The notes beneath the pieces were generated by a model. That model did not search any database. It was not told the DNA's origin and worked only from the letters and a program-made list of their open reading frames with translations. Below, in pieces: positions 47,960 through 57,489 of a DNA stretch of 64,000 bases (position 1 is its first letter; every line of letters starts with the position of its first letter). Source of the DNA: Pseudomonas sp. NC02. Lineage in GTDB: Bacteria; Pseudomonadota; Gammaproteobacteria; Pseudomonadales; Pseudomonadaceae. The translations under genes were made by a program, and so were the position numbers. The DNA lies in contig NZ_CP025624.1 in NCBI RefSeq assembly GCF_002874965.1, positions 124,001-188,000 of the forward strand, in the 5' to 3' direction.

Positions 47960-50900
47960 ATGACAATGGATGTTCGCCACTTTGCCTTCCTGGCCCGCCA
48001 ACCTTCTGCTGCGCTGAAACCGCGAGACTCGTTCTTCGGCCTGCCCAAGCGCGGTTTGGTGCTGATCCTGGCCAACGCGCTGTTCTGGCAGCCGCTGCTG
48101 GCCCAGGCCGAAGGCATTGTGGTCAGCGCGCCGGGCACCACCGTCGGCCAGGCCGGCAATGGCGTACCGGTGGTGAACATCGCCACCCCCAATGGCAGTG
48201 GCTTGTCCCATAACCAATTCAAGGACTACAACGTCGGCCCCAACGGCGTGATCCTCAACAACGCCAACGGCCCCATGACGAACACCCAGCTGGGTGGCTA
48301 CATCGTCGGCAACCCCAACCTCAAGGGCGGCGCGGCCAGCGTCATCCTCAACGAAGTCAACGGCGGCAGCCCCAGCCAGTTGCGCGGCTACACCGAAGTG
48401 GCGGGCCAGTCGGCCAAGGTCATCGTCGCCAACCCGTACGGCGTCACGTGCAGCGGTTGCGGCTTTATCAACACCCCCAACGTGACCCTCACCACCGGCA
48501 AACCGGTGCTCGACGCCAGCGGCCAGTTGCAGCGCTACCAGGTTGACGGCGGCGCCGTGACCATTGACGGCGAAGGCTTGAATGCCAGCAACGTCGACCG
48601 CTTCGAAATCATCACCCGCTCGGCCAAGATCAATGCGCAGATCAACGCACGAGAATTGACCGTCATTGCCGGGCGTAACGACGTCGATGCCAAAAGCCTG
48701 AAAGCCACCGCGCGCGCCGATGACGGCAGCGCAAAGCCCGAGCTGGCCATCGATTCCTCGGCATTGGGCGGCATGTACGCCGGTGCGATCAAACTGGTGG
48801 GCACCGAGGCCGGCGTAGGGGTGAAACTCGACGGTACGCTGGCCGCCAGTGGCGGCGATATCCAGCTGGATGCCAACGGGCGCCTGAGCATGGCGCAGAC
48901 GGCGACCACCGGTAACCTCAAGGTCACCGCGCAGAACGTGAACCTGACCGACAAGGTCTACGCCGCCGGCAATGTGCAGGTGAGCAGTGCTGAAGAACTG
49001 GTCAACCAGAAGAGCCTGGCCGCTGGCCAACGCATCGAACTCAACGCCACCACCGTCACCAACCCGGGCATCATCGAAGCAGGCGTGCAGGCCGATAACA
49101 GCCGCAATGCTACCGGCGATGTGGTGGTGAATACGCAAACCCTGAACACCAGCGGCAACGTCCTGGCCAGCCGCTCGCTGAGCGCCACGGCCACCCGGGA
49201 ACTGAACAACCAGGGCGCAGTGATCCAGGGTAAAACCGTCACGCTGAACAGTGCCAGACTGACCAACCAGGGCGCCACCGCGCGGGTGTATGGCGAGCAA
49301 GCGCTGGCGATCAACGCGCCGGCCATCGTCAACCTCGGCGGGCTGATTCGCTTCGGTGCCGATCAGGCGGCAACGCTGCAAACCGATTCGCTGGATAACC
49401 GCCAGGGCCATATCCAGGTCGCGGGCGGCAGCTTGACGCTCAACAGCGGCACGCTGAATAACACCGGCGGGCAGATTGTCGCGGGCAACCTCGGTGTAAC
49501 AGCGGACACAATCAACAACCAGAACGGTTTCCTGGTTGCCGACGCCGTGACGGTCAACGCCGCCCGCCTCGACAACAGTGCCAAGGGCTTGATCAGTGCC
49601 GAGAAAGGCGCGCTCAACCTCACCGTCACCAACACCTTCAACAACAGCCAGGGTCATGCCCAGGCTGGCACTGACTTGAACCTGCGCGCCGGTGACGTCG
49701 CCAACCAGGACGGCAAGCTGGTGGGTGGTCAACTCACCGCTACCCTCGGCAGCCTCAGCAACAACGACGCAGGTGTACTCAGCGCGGATGCCGGCAAGTT
49801 GACCTTGACCGTCGCCCAACAGTTGAACAACGCCAAAGGTCACTTGCAGGCCGCCCAGGGCGACATCGAACTGCACGCCGCGAGCCTGGATAACCAGGGC
49901 GGCGCCATCATCGGCAAGCAGTTGCTGCTGGATGCGCGAAGCGGGCAGATCGACAACCGCGCCGGGCGTATCGTCGGTGACCAACTGGACGTCCGCGCCG
50001 GCAGCCTCGACAACCGCAGTGCCGGGTTGCTGGCCGGTGGTGTGCCGGGTGTGAGCGTGGTGCTGAACGACCAATTGCTCAACACCCAGGGCCGTATTCA
50101 AAGTGAGGGTGACCTGCTGCTGACCGGCAAGCGCCTGGGCAACAGCGCCGGGATCCTGCTCGGCAAGGCCCTCACTGTCACCGCGCAAGACCTCGACAAC
50201 AGCAGCAAGGGCGCGCTGGTCAGCAATGACGGCGACATCACCCTCAACATCAGCAACCTGCTGACCAACACCAACGGCGTGATCGACGCCGCCGAACGCA
50301 GTGTGCTGGTCAAGGCCTTGACCACCCTCGACAACCAGGGCGGCACCTTGCGGGGCAAGCGCCTGGATATCGCGGCGCAAACCCTCGACAACGACCAGGG
50401 CCAACTCCTGGCCGGCAATCAGGGCGTGAGCTACCGCGGCCAGGACCTGAGCAATCGCCAGGGCATGATCCTCAGCGGTGGTGCGGCGGTCGACCTGACG
50501 CTGGGCACCTTGAACAACCAGGGCGGCACCGTGCAAGGCGACAGCTTGACGGTGACAGCCGACAGCGTCGACAACAGCCAAGACGGTACCAAGGCCGGCG
50601 CGTTGACCGCCTTGAAGAGCGACCTGCAACTGACGGTCGAGGCCTTGACCAACCGGGGCGGCAAACTGTTCGGCAAGGAGCACGTCACCGTCTCCGGCGC
50701 CACCCTGGACAACAGCGCCAACGGCCAGATCAGCGGCAATCAGCTCAGCCTGACCTCGCGTACCCAACTGACCAACCAAGGCGGCCTGATTGAGTCCAAC
50801 CAGGGCCTGACCTTCAATGGCGGCAACCTCGACAACAGCGCGGGCGGCCAACTGCGGGCGATGGAAGGCGCCAGCAGCACGCTGACGGTCACCGACCAAC

Positions 50901-53900
50901 TGAATAACCAGAACGGCATTCTTGAATTCGGCAGCCAGGCCTTCAGCCTCAGCGCCGGGCATCTGAATAACCAGGCCGGGCAACTGCAGCATGCTGGCAC
51001 CGGCGTGTTCAGCCTCAATACCAGCAGCCTCAGCGGCAGCCAGGGCAGCATCAATGGCCTGGGCACCGCCGACTGGTCGTTCGGCCGGGTCGATGGCCTC
51101 GGCCGTGTGCAACTCAATGAAGCCTTGCACTACACCAGCACCCAGGGCCTGAGCCTCAAGGCCGGCGACCGCCTGGCCAGCGCCAAGGGTCTGACCCTGG
51201 ATATCGCCAGCCTGGATAACGCGGGCGAGTTGCTCAGCGACGGTGACCTGAGTGTCAACCTGACCGGCGACATGACCAACAGTGGCCGCCTTTCGGCCCA
51301 GCAAAAACTGAGCGTGGTCGCCAACAACCTCAGCCAGAACGGCGGGCGTTTGGCCGGCGGCACCACCACCCGCATCACCCTGGGCGGTACGCTGGATAAC
51401 CTCGGCTACCTCACCGCACGCCAGCAACTCGACATTGCCGCCGCACACATCAACAACCGCGGCACCCTCGGTTCACAAGGCAACGTCAACCTCAGCGCCA
51501 GCAATGGCATCAGCAATAGCGCGGACACGCTGCTGTTCAGCGGCGGCGATCTGACCCTGCGCGGGAACAGCTTCAGCAACCTGTACGGCGACGTCTACAG
51601 CAAGGGCAACCTGAGTTTCGCGGCGCTCGATGGCGGCATGGCGGCGGGCTTCAGCAACCTTTCCGGTACGGTTGAAAGCGAAGGCAATATCGGCATCAGT
51701 GCGCGGAATGTGGAAAACGCCAAGGCTGAATTCGAGTTGGGCCAGACCATCACCACCGGCAGCCTCAATTGGCAGTGCGGCCAGCACTGCGGCGGGCACG
51801 ACTCGTTCAAGCGCGGTCAAATCACCATCAACCAGACCTACCTTGAATCCGCGATCAAGGACTCGGCCTCTGCGCGCCTGGTGGCGGGCAAAGACCTGCT
51901 GATCCAGGGCGACAACGTCCAGAACCGCTATAGCCTGCTGGCGGCGAATGGCAACCTGAGCATCACCGCCAACGACCTGCTCAACCAGGGCGCCGCGACT
52001 CGCACCGGGCAGAACACCATCGTCATCGGCACCCCGCAGCGCATCGACACCGATGAGTGGGACCGGATGGAATACATCGACGTACCCGCCTTCAACGCAG
52101 CAGTGGCAGCGGGTAATTTCGATGAAGCACGCTTTGAGGTGCTCAAGGCCCGGTCGAGCGACTGGCGTTTCTCCGAGCAAAGCAACGTCACCACCTGGAC
52201 CGACAACGGCGGCCCAGGCTACACCGCGACGATACAGGCCGGTGGCGCGGTCAACCTCAACGTTGCGCGCACCCTGCAAAATGGCACGTTGCACACCAAC
52301 ACCCTGGAGCAACTGACCGGCACCCTCGGTGACGACCAGACCGGCATCCCCGTCGGCGGCATCAACATCAACCTGAGCAAGCACGTCAACGACGCCACCG
52401 CCCAGGCGCCGAGCAGCGTATTGCCGGTGACCAGCATCGCGCCCGACGGCCGCTACGTACCCGTGGACTACACCGGCGAGTCCTTCACCCCGGTCGACCC
52501 CACCACCGCGCCCGGCTTCCAGTTGCCCAAGGGCGACTACGGCCTGTTCATCAAAAACGCCGACCCCACCAGTCACTACCTGATCGAGACCAACCCGAAC
52601 CTCACCACTGTGGCGGGCTTCTTCAGCTCCGACTACATGCTCGGCAAGCTCGGCTACAGCCCCGACAACGCCTGGCGTCGCCTGGGTGACGGGCAATACG
52701 AGTCACGGCTGATCCGCGATGCGGTGCTGGCGCAAACCGGGCAACGCTTCCTCGCCGGTGGCCTGACCAGCGACTACGACCAGTTCCGCTACCTGATGGA
52801 CAACGCCCTGGCCAGCAAGGACGCCTTGCGCCTGAGCGTCGGCGTATCCCTCACTGACCAGCAAGTCGGCGCCCTGACCCACGACATCGTGTGGATGGAA
52901 AACCGCGTGGTCGACGGCCAGACCGTGCTCGTGCCGGTGCTCTACCTGGCCCAGGCCGACTCCCGCAACGTGCGCGGCAACAGCCTGATCCAGGGCCGCG
53001 ACCTCAACCTGATGACCGGCGGCGACCTGATCAACGTCGGCACCCTGCGCGCCAGCAACAACCTCTCAGTGGCCAGCAGCGGCAGCCTCTACACCGGCGG
53101 CCTGATCGAGGCCGGCAACAACCTCAGCCTGCTGGCCCAGGACAGCATCCGCAATTCCATGGCTGGCGAGATACGCGGCACCCAGGTCAGCCTCACCACC
53201 CTGAAGGGCGACATCACCAACGACAACACCGCCATCCAGGTGCGCCAGGGTGCCGGCATGCGCACCCTCACCGACAGCAGCGCCGGCACCATCACCGCCC
53301 GCGAAAACCTGGCCATCGACGCTGGCCGCGACCTCACCAACCACGGTGCACTCACCGCCGGCGGCGATGCCGACCTGAAAGCCGGGCGCGACCTCAACCT
53401 GATCGCCGTCAGCGACACCAGCGAGATCCACGCCTTCAGCGACGGCGGGCACAAATCCAGCATCACCACCGACGTGAAAAACCAAGCGGCCACGGTCACG
53501 GCCGGTGGCAACCTGAGCATGGTGGCGGGGCAAGACGTCAACATCATCGGCAGCAACGCCACCGCGGGTAAGGACCTGAACATTCAGGCCGGGCGCGATT
53601 TCAACGTGGCGTCTGTCAGCGATGTGCACAACGTCGAAGGCAAGGAAAAAGACGGCAAGAAACGCATTAAGACCGCGGATGAGCAGACCACGCAGTTAGC
53701 CAGTGTGCTGACGGCGGGCAGGGACTTTACGAGCCAGGCCGGGCGCGACACCACGCTGGTGGCGAGCAAGATCAGTGCGGGGAATGAGGCTTATCTGTAT
53801 AGCGGGGATAAGTTGAATTTGCTGGCGGCGCAGAACAGTACTCATACGTTGTATGACATGAAGGAGAACGGTGGCTGGGGCGCGAAGAAAGAGCAGCGAG

Positions 53901-56350
53901 ACGAAGTAACCCGCACCACGAACGTTGGGACCGAGATCAAGACTGGCGGCAACCTCACGTTGATCAGCGAAGGTGACCAGCGTTACCAGGTCGCGAAGCT
54001 TGATAGTGGTAATGACATCATTCTTAACAGTGGCGGGGCCATCGTCTTTGAAGGCGTCAAAGACCTTCATGACGAGAGCCATACCAAGAGCAAGGGTGAC
54101 CTCGCTTGGTTCAGCGCCAAAGGTAAAGGCAACACTGACGAAACGCTGCGCCAGAGTGAAATGATCGCTCAAGGGCAGGTCGTTATCAAAGCTGTCGACG
54201 GATTGAAGATTGATGTCAGGCAGATCGATCAGCAAACCGTTAGTCAGACCATCGATACCATGGTCAAAGCCGATCCGAATCTGGCTTGGCTCAAGGATGC
54301 TGAAAAGCGCGGTGACGTGGACTGGCGCCAAGTCAAAGAGATCCACGATAGCTTCAAATACAGTAACTCCGGTTTAGGTGCGGGCTCGCAGATTGTAATA
54401 GCAATTCTGATGGCCGCATTTGTCGGGCCGTTGGCAATGACTGCGGCTGCAGGTGCTGGAGCAGGCGTCGCTGTCGCGGCAGGTGCGGGAGCCGTAGCGG
54501 CAGGCGCTGCGACCAATGCGACGGTTAGTGTCGTTAATAATCGTGGCAACTTAGGGGCGGTGTTCAAGGATGTCACCTCTTCGGATGCTTTGAAGGGGTA
54601 TACGATTTCCGGTGTGACCGCTGGATTGACCGCAGCTTATTTTGATGGCTGGACCGGAACTCATACTGATCAGGCGACTAAGCAAATAACGGGGCCACAG
54701 CTCAACACATGGACTGGTGTAGGGCAGTTTGCCGCGAACCAGACATTGCAAGGCGGTACTTCAACGCTGTTGAGTAAAGCATTGGGGCAGGGCGGCAGTG
54801 GGAGTGAGGCGCTGAAAACTGCGCTATTCAATACCCTGGCAGCGGCCAGCTTCAATGCCGTCGGCGACTACACGAAAAAGTGGAACATCGAAAACGGTTC
54901 AATTCCCAAGATCGCGATTCATGCGATGGTCGGTGGCCTCTTGGCCGAAGCAACGGGTGGAGATTTCCGTACAGGCGCATTGGCAGCCGGCGCCAATGAG
55001 GCACTGGTCGTACAGCTTAACGACATCGTGAAGGGCGACAAGACATTGTTGTCCATGAGTTCTCAACTGGTCGGTGTTTTAGCTGCGGCCACACAAAAAG
55101 ATGCAGATGCTAGCAAATTGGAGAAGGGTGGCTGGGTGGCGAAAAATGCCACGCAGTACAACCACCAGCTTCACAAGTCTCAAGCCGATGCGTTGGATGA
55201 ACAGCGACGGTTCCATCCGGAAAAGGCTGATCGTTTGAATGCGGCGGCCTGCGCTTTGGTTAGTTGCGCAGAGTCGATCCCGACCAACGATGAAACCTAT
55301 AAGGACTTCAAGGCACTTCAGGATCGCGGCGCCACTTTTAGTGAGGAGATCGCGTTACTTGAGGCGACCGGCCAGTTTGGTGGCCGTAGTTGGCAGGATT
55401 GGAGCGACGATACGCTCAATGCTCACGGCAAGGCGGTGCAGGTCGTTGGAGCAAGCAAAGACACTGCCCTTGGCCTAGTCGGAGGGGCTACTGCATATAC
55501 CGGGATGGTGATGTCGTCACCCGCATGTGTTGGCGTTGTTACCTGTGCCTTACCCATCGGCTTAGGAGCGCTTGGCACCACCTCGATGGTGGGGGCATGG
55601 GATTCTGCTAGCCGGATTACGGCGGATTTTAAATCCAATGAGCCCGACCGAGTGCTAGCTTCTTTCTTTCCGGAAACCTTTCCAGGAGAGTCGAGCGTAA
55701 CGTCTGACCTGGCATGGAGCACGGCGAAATCCGCAGCTCAGGCGGCTCTGTTTGGCGGCGCGAGTAAATACTTTAATGGTAAGTTAGCTGGAGAGCTTGC
55801 CAGTGGTGCAAAAGGGCTAGGTTCTGCTGGTACGGGCACGACGGCGGGTAGTAATGTTGCAAGTACGACGCCTAAAGTTGATGTTTTTTGGAATAAAACA
55901 ACAGTTCTAGATAGGACTGTTTATCAACGTAACGACCTCTTTGACCCAGAGGCCCTATCGACCTGGAGAGTACGAGGTAAAACTGTTGAAGGCTCAAACC
56001 TTGAGAGGATGGCCTCGGGTCGAGCACCAATTGGGTATGATGGGAAATCAGTTGAGTTACATCATCTCTCGCAAACTGAAGTTAATGGATTCGCTGGTAC
56101 TCGTGGTTCACTTGCAGAGGTTGGTTCTGTTTTCCATAGCCAGAATAGCAGTGTTCTTCATGTCCCATCCAATGCCGCTCAAAGCTTTAGGTATACTCGT
56201 TACAAAGACTCTGCAGAATACAGAAACCCTACGACTGACTATGTTTCAGTTCCTACGGATTTGAATGCAAAAACATTGACAAAGCAGGCTAAAGAGTTTA
56301 ACTCTTATCAGTCGGATTATTGGAAGTTGCGGGCTCGGAGCGGGGAGTAA
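47960..56350 (+). CDS. cdiA: CdiA-like two-partner secretion exoprotein with LHH nuclease toxin tip
   Basis: 2796 residues. Extended signal peptide to about 50 (FWQPLLAQAEG); TPS secretion domain to about 300 (GLSHNQFKDYNVGPNGVILNNA in parts NQFKDYNV and VILNNANG; VIVANPYGVTCSGCGF). Long filamentous-hemagglutinin repeats follow, then a non-repeat block at about 1360-1660 that is the candidate receptor-binding region, and a second repeat set. A pretoxin (DUF637-like) region covers about 2210-2430; the VENN motif is absent. The last ~130 residues form an LHH-type HNH/EndoVII nuclease: ERMASGRAPIG, VELHHL (H2701, H2702), RGSLAEV, H-x-x-NSSVLH. GC falls sharply near 55850 where the toxin begins. 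The third-codon ATG (47966) is an alternative start. The next gene is the immunity gene. Confidence 0.92.
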   Translation: MTMDVRHFAFLARQPSAALKPRDSFFGLPKRGLVLILANALFWQPLLAQAEGIVVSAPGTTVGQAGNGVPVVNIATPNGSGLSHNQFKDYNVGPNGVILNNANGPMTNTQLGGYIVGNPNLKGGAASVILNEVNGGSPSQLRGYTEVAGQSAKVIVANPYGVTCSGCGFINTPNVTLTTGKPVLDASGQLQRYQVDGGAVTIDGEGLNASNVDRFEIITRSAKINAQINARELTVIAGRNDVDAKSLKATARADDGSAKPELAIDSSALGGMYAGAIKLVGTEAGVGVKLDGTLAASGGDIQLDANGRLSMAQTATTGNLKVTAQNVNLTDKVYAAGNVQVSSAEELVNQKSLAAGQRIELNATTVTNPGIIEAGVQADNSRNATGDVVVNTQTLNTSGNVLASRSLSATATRELNNQGAVIQGKTVTLNSARLTNQGATARVYGEQALAINAPAIVNLGGLIRFGADQAATLQTDSLDNRQGHIQVAGGSLTLNSGTLNNTGGQIVAGNLGVTADTINNQNGFLVADAVTVNAARLDNSAKGLISAEKGALNLTVTNTFNNSQGHAQAGTDLNLRAGDVANQDGKLVGGQLTATLGSLSNNDAGVLSADAGKLTLTVAQQLNNAKGHLQAAQGDIELHAASLDNQGGAIIGKQLLLDARSGQIDNRAGRIVGDQLDVRAGSLDNRSAGLLAGGVPGVSVVLNDQLLNTQGRIQSEGDLLLTGKRLGNSAGILLGKALTVTAQDLDNSSKGALVSNDGDITLNISNLLTNTNGVIDAAERSVLVKALTTLDNQGGTLRGKRLDIAAQTLDNDQGQLLAGNQGVSYRGQDLSNRQGMILSGGAAVDLTLGTLNNQGGTVQGDSLTVTADSVDNSQDGTKAGALTALKSDLQLTVEALTNRGGKLFGKEHVTVSGATLDNSANGQISGNQLSLTSRTQLTNQGGLIESNQGLTFNGGNLDNSAGGQLRAMEGASSTLTVTDQLNNQNGILEFGSQAFSLSAGHLNNQAGQLQHAGTGVFSLNTSSLSGSQGSINGLGTADWSFGRVDGLGRVQLNEALHYTSTQGLSLKAGDRLASAKGLTLDIASLDNAGELLSDGDLSVNLTGDMTNSGRLSAQQKLSVVANNLSQNGGRLAGGTTTRITLGGTLDNLGYLTARQQLDIAAAHINNRGTLGSQGNVNLSASNGISNSADTLLFSGGDLTLRGNSFSNLYGDVYSKGNLSFAALDGGMAAGFSNLSGTVESEGNIGISARNVENAKAEFELGQTITTGSLNWQCGQHCGGHDSFKRGQITINQTYLESAIKDSASARLVAGKDLLIQGDNVQNRYSLLAANGNLSITANDLLNQGAATRTGQNTIVIGTPQRIDTDEWDRMEYIDVPAFNAAVAAGNFDEARFEVLKARSSDWRFSEQSNVTTWTDNGGPGYTATIQAGGAVNLNVARTLQNGTLHTNTLEQLTGTLGDDQTGIPVGGININLSKHVNDATAQAPSSVLPVTSIAPDGRYVPVDYTGESFTPVDPTTAPGFQLPKGDYGLFIKNADPTSHYLIETNPNLTTVAGFFSSDYMLGKLGYSPDNAWRRLGDGQYESRLIRDAVLAQTGQRFLAGGLTSDYDQFRYLMDNALASKDALRLSVGVSLTDQQVGALTHDIVWMENRVVDGQTVLVPVLYLAQADSRNVRGNSLIQGRDLNLMTGGDLINVGTLRASNNLSVASSGSLYTGGLIEAGNNLSLLAQDSIRNSMAGEIRGTQVSLTTLKGDITNDNTAIQVRQGAGMRTLTDSSAGTITARENLAIDAGRDLTNHGALTAGGDADLKAGRDLNLIAVSDTSEIHAFSDGGHKSSITTDVKNQAATVTAGGNLSMVAGQDVNIIGSNATAGKDLNIQAGRDFNVASVSDVHNVEGKEKDGKKRIKTADEQTTQLASVLTAGRDFTSQAGRDTTLVASKISAGNEAYLYSGDKLNLLAAQNSTHTLYDMKENGGWGAKKEQRDEVTRTTNVGTEIKTGGNLTLISEGDQRYQVAKLDSGNDIILNSGGAIVFEGVKDLHDESHTKSKGDLAWFSAKGKGNTDETLRQSEMIAQGQVVIKAVDGLKIDVRQIDQQTVSQTIDTMVKADPNLAWLKDAEKRGDVDWRQVKEIHDSFKYSNSGLGAGSQIVIAILMAAFVGPLAMTAAAGAGAGVAVAAGAGAVAAGAATNATVSVVNNRGNLGAVFKDVTSSDALKGYTISGVTAGLTAAYFDGWTGTHTDQATKQITGPQLNTWTGVGQFAANQTLQGGTSTLLSKALGQGGSGSEALKTALFNTLAAASFNAVGDYTKKWNIENGSIPKIAIHAMVGGLLAEATGGDFRTGALAAGANEALVVQLNDIVKGDKTLLSMSSQLVGVLAAATQKDADASKLEKGGWVAKNATQYNHQLHKSQADALDEQRRFHPEKADRLNAAACALVSCAESIPTNDETYKDFKALQDRGATFSEEIALLEATGQFGGRSWQDWSDDTLNAHGKAVQVVGASKDTALGLVGGATAYTGMVMSSPACVGVVTCALPIGLGALGTTSMVGAWDSASRITADFKSNEPDRVLASFFPETFPGESSVTSDLAWSTAKSAAQAALFGGASKYFNGKLAGELASGAKGLGSAGTGTTAGSNVASTTPKVDVFWNKTTVLDRTVYQRNDLFDPEALSTWRVRGKTVEGSNLERMASGRAPIGYDGKSVELHHLSQTEVNGFAGTRGSLAEVGSVFHSQNSSVLHVPSNAAQSFRYTRYKDSAEYRNPTTDYVSVPTDLNAKTLTKQAKEFNSYQSDYWKLRARSGE

Positions 56351-56356
56351 TTAGGC

Positions 56357-56815
56357 GTGGATTATTCGAGAATAATTAATCTTATTAAAGAGTCGGATTA
56401 CGTTGAGTTTGCTGATTATGGTGACGGGATTGCTGATGAGTGGATTTATAAAGCTGAAGCTCGTCTTGGGTTGAAGTTGCCTGATAGCTATAAATGGTGG
56501 CTGAAGTGTTATTCTGGCGGGGAAATATCTGGGGAGGAGATTTATAGTATCTACGAAATGGATTTTGATAGTGTAAGGGGGGGGGATATCGTTTATATGT
56601 CAATCGTTAACGGTCGAAATGGGTTGTGTGGGAAGGAGAGGCTATTTATCTGCGAACCGCCGGGTGCAGGGGAATCATTTTATTTTGCCACGGACGATGG
56701 TCTTAATGATGGAGAGTATCCTGTTTATAGGCTTGAACTTTCTGATCAAACTTCTAGTTTGTATGCGAAAAACTTTATCGATTTCTTAGAAAAAAGAATA
56801 ATGTCTTTCAGTTGA
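56357..56815 (+). CDS. cdiI: SUKH (SMI1/KNR4) immunity protein
   Basis: 152 residues. The SMI1/KNR4 pattern is clear: an N-terminal acidic helix (DEWIYKAEARLGLKLPDSYKWWL, in parts IYKAEARLGLKLP and SYKWWLKCYSGGEI), then strands around YFATDDGLND. SUKH proteins are common immunity partners of nuclease toxins, and the position 6 bases behind the toxin gene makes it the cognate inhibitor of the LHH tip. GTG start; ggggag in the end of cdiA serves as ribosome site. AT-rich like the toxin domain, so the two moved as one module. Confidence 0.85.
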   Translation: MDYSRIINLIKESDYVEFADYGDGIADEWIYKAEARLGLKLPDSYKWWLKCYSGGEISGEEIYSIYEMDFDSVRGGDIVYMSIVNGRNGLCGKERLFICEPPGAGESFYFATDDGLNDGEYPVYRLELSDQTSSLYAKNFIDFLEKRIMSFS

Positions 56816-56845
56816 ATAACGATTCTGCGTTTAAAAAATGGTTGA

Positions 56846-57187
56846 GAAAGGCTCGGTGCAAAAGCGACAGGAGAATTAGCTAGTTCTGGTGGGAAACCCA
56901 CTGTTGAGTTATTTGGTGGGAAGAATGCTCAAACTCCTGGTGCTATAAACGTGGATGTCCGAGCAGATATTCAGTCTGGTATTCGAGCGGACGCAACGAA
57001 ACTTCCTTTCAAGGATAGTTCGGTGGGAGAGATTGTTGCTAGTAACCCATTCATTCCCAAGAGTGCAGGTGGTACTAACTCAATGATGGATTTTCTTCCG
57101 GAAGCTACTCGCGTGGTTGAGCCTGGTGGAAAGATATTTGTCAACGCAAATGCTGCGAACCCTTACGGAAAAATACCAAGTGCGTAA
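56846..57187 (+). pseudogene. Orphan CdiA C-terminal fragment with methyltransferase-like fold, truncated
   Basis: An open frame of about 113 codons with no proper start, following a TGA at about 56843. It reads GAKATGELASSGGKPTVELF, then a class I SAM-methyltransferase-like pattern: ELFGGKN with NVDVRAD (motif I), IRADATKLPFKDSSVGEIV, SNPF, and VVEPGGKIFV. Similar domains occur as C-terminal tips of CDI/polymorphic toxins. The short GELAS linker resembles sequence ahead of the toxin in the complete cdiA. The frame is cut by the stop codon carried at the left end of the palindromic element at 57186. A GTG at 56951 could start a shorter product but has no ribosome site. Confidence 0.6.
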
Positions 57188-57252
57188 AGGGGACGGATTT
57201 ATTTAAATATTTAAAAATCCAGATGAGTTGATTAAATAAATCCGTCCCCTTT
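57186..57252. repeat. Palindromic element, copy 1 (67 bp)
   Basis: Perfect 21-base inverted arms (57186-57206 and 57232-57252) beginning aaaggggacggatttattt, with a 25-base AT-rich centre. Copies 2 (58324) and 3 (59114) share arms and length. The arm sequence resembles short palindromic elements associated with REP-type (RAYT) transposases in gammaproteobacteria; this is recollection, and no transposase is in the window. Its left end supplies the stop codon that ends the methyltransferase-like toxin fragment. Confidence 0.85.
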
Positions 57253-57254
57253 GA

Positions 57255-57485
57255 CCCAATGTGGTGAGTTTGAAAACGATTGATACCCGAGGTAAAGGGT
57301 GGTCTTATGACATGAGAACCCATATGGACACCTTGCAAAGTTCAAAAATTACCGTGGATGGCGTACCGGCAACGAAAATTTTGGACATCCGAGTTCAACC
57401 GGGCGGAATGGCTGACGCGAGCAAGCTTATAGAGTATGGAAAGCAACGTAATATTACTGTGATTATTAAAGAGTTCGGTGGCTAA
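57255..57485 (+). pseudogene. C-terminal end of a second orphan toxin (unrecognised)
   Basis: About 76 codons open after the TGA at the right edge of palindromic element 1. The sequence (TIDTRGKGWSYDMRTHMD, ITVDGVPATKILDIRVQPGG, KQRNITVIIKEFGG) is compact and alternates strand- and helix-like segments, like the end of a nuclease-type CDI toxin, but I cannot name the family. It does not look like the continuation of the methyltransferase-like fragment before the element. It ends 4 bases before a probable immunity gene. A GTG at 57261 is the only possible start. Confidence 0.5.
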
Positions 57486-57489
57486 TCAT

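Noticed and set aside
47936..51448. 1170-codon frame on the minus strand opposite cdiA
   Set aside because: It is the antisense shadow of a GC-rich, repeat-containing gene; cdiA shows secretion domain, repeats and signal peptide on the plus strand.
46213..56815. Plain filamentous-hemagglutinin adhesin without toxin function
   Set aside because: The LHH nuclease motif at the C-terminus and the adjacent SUKH immunity gene support a CDI-type system instead.
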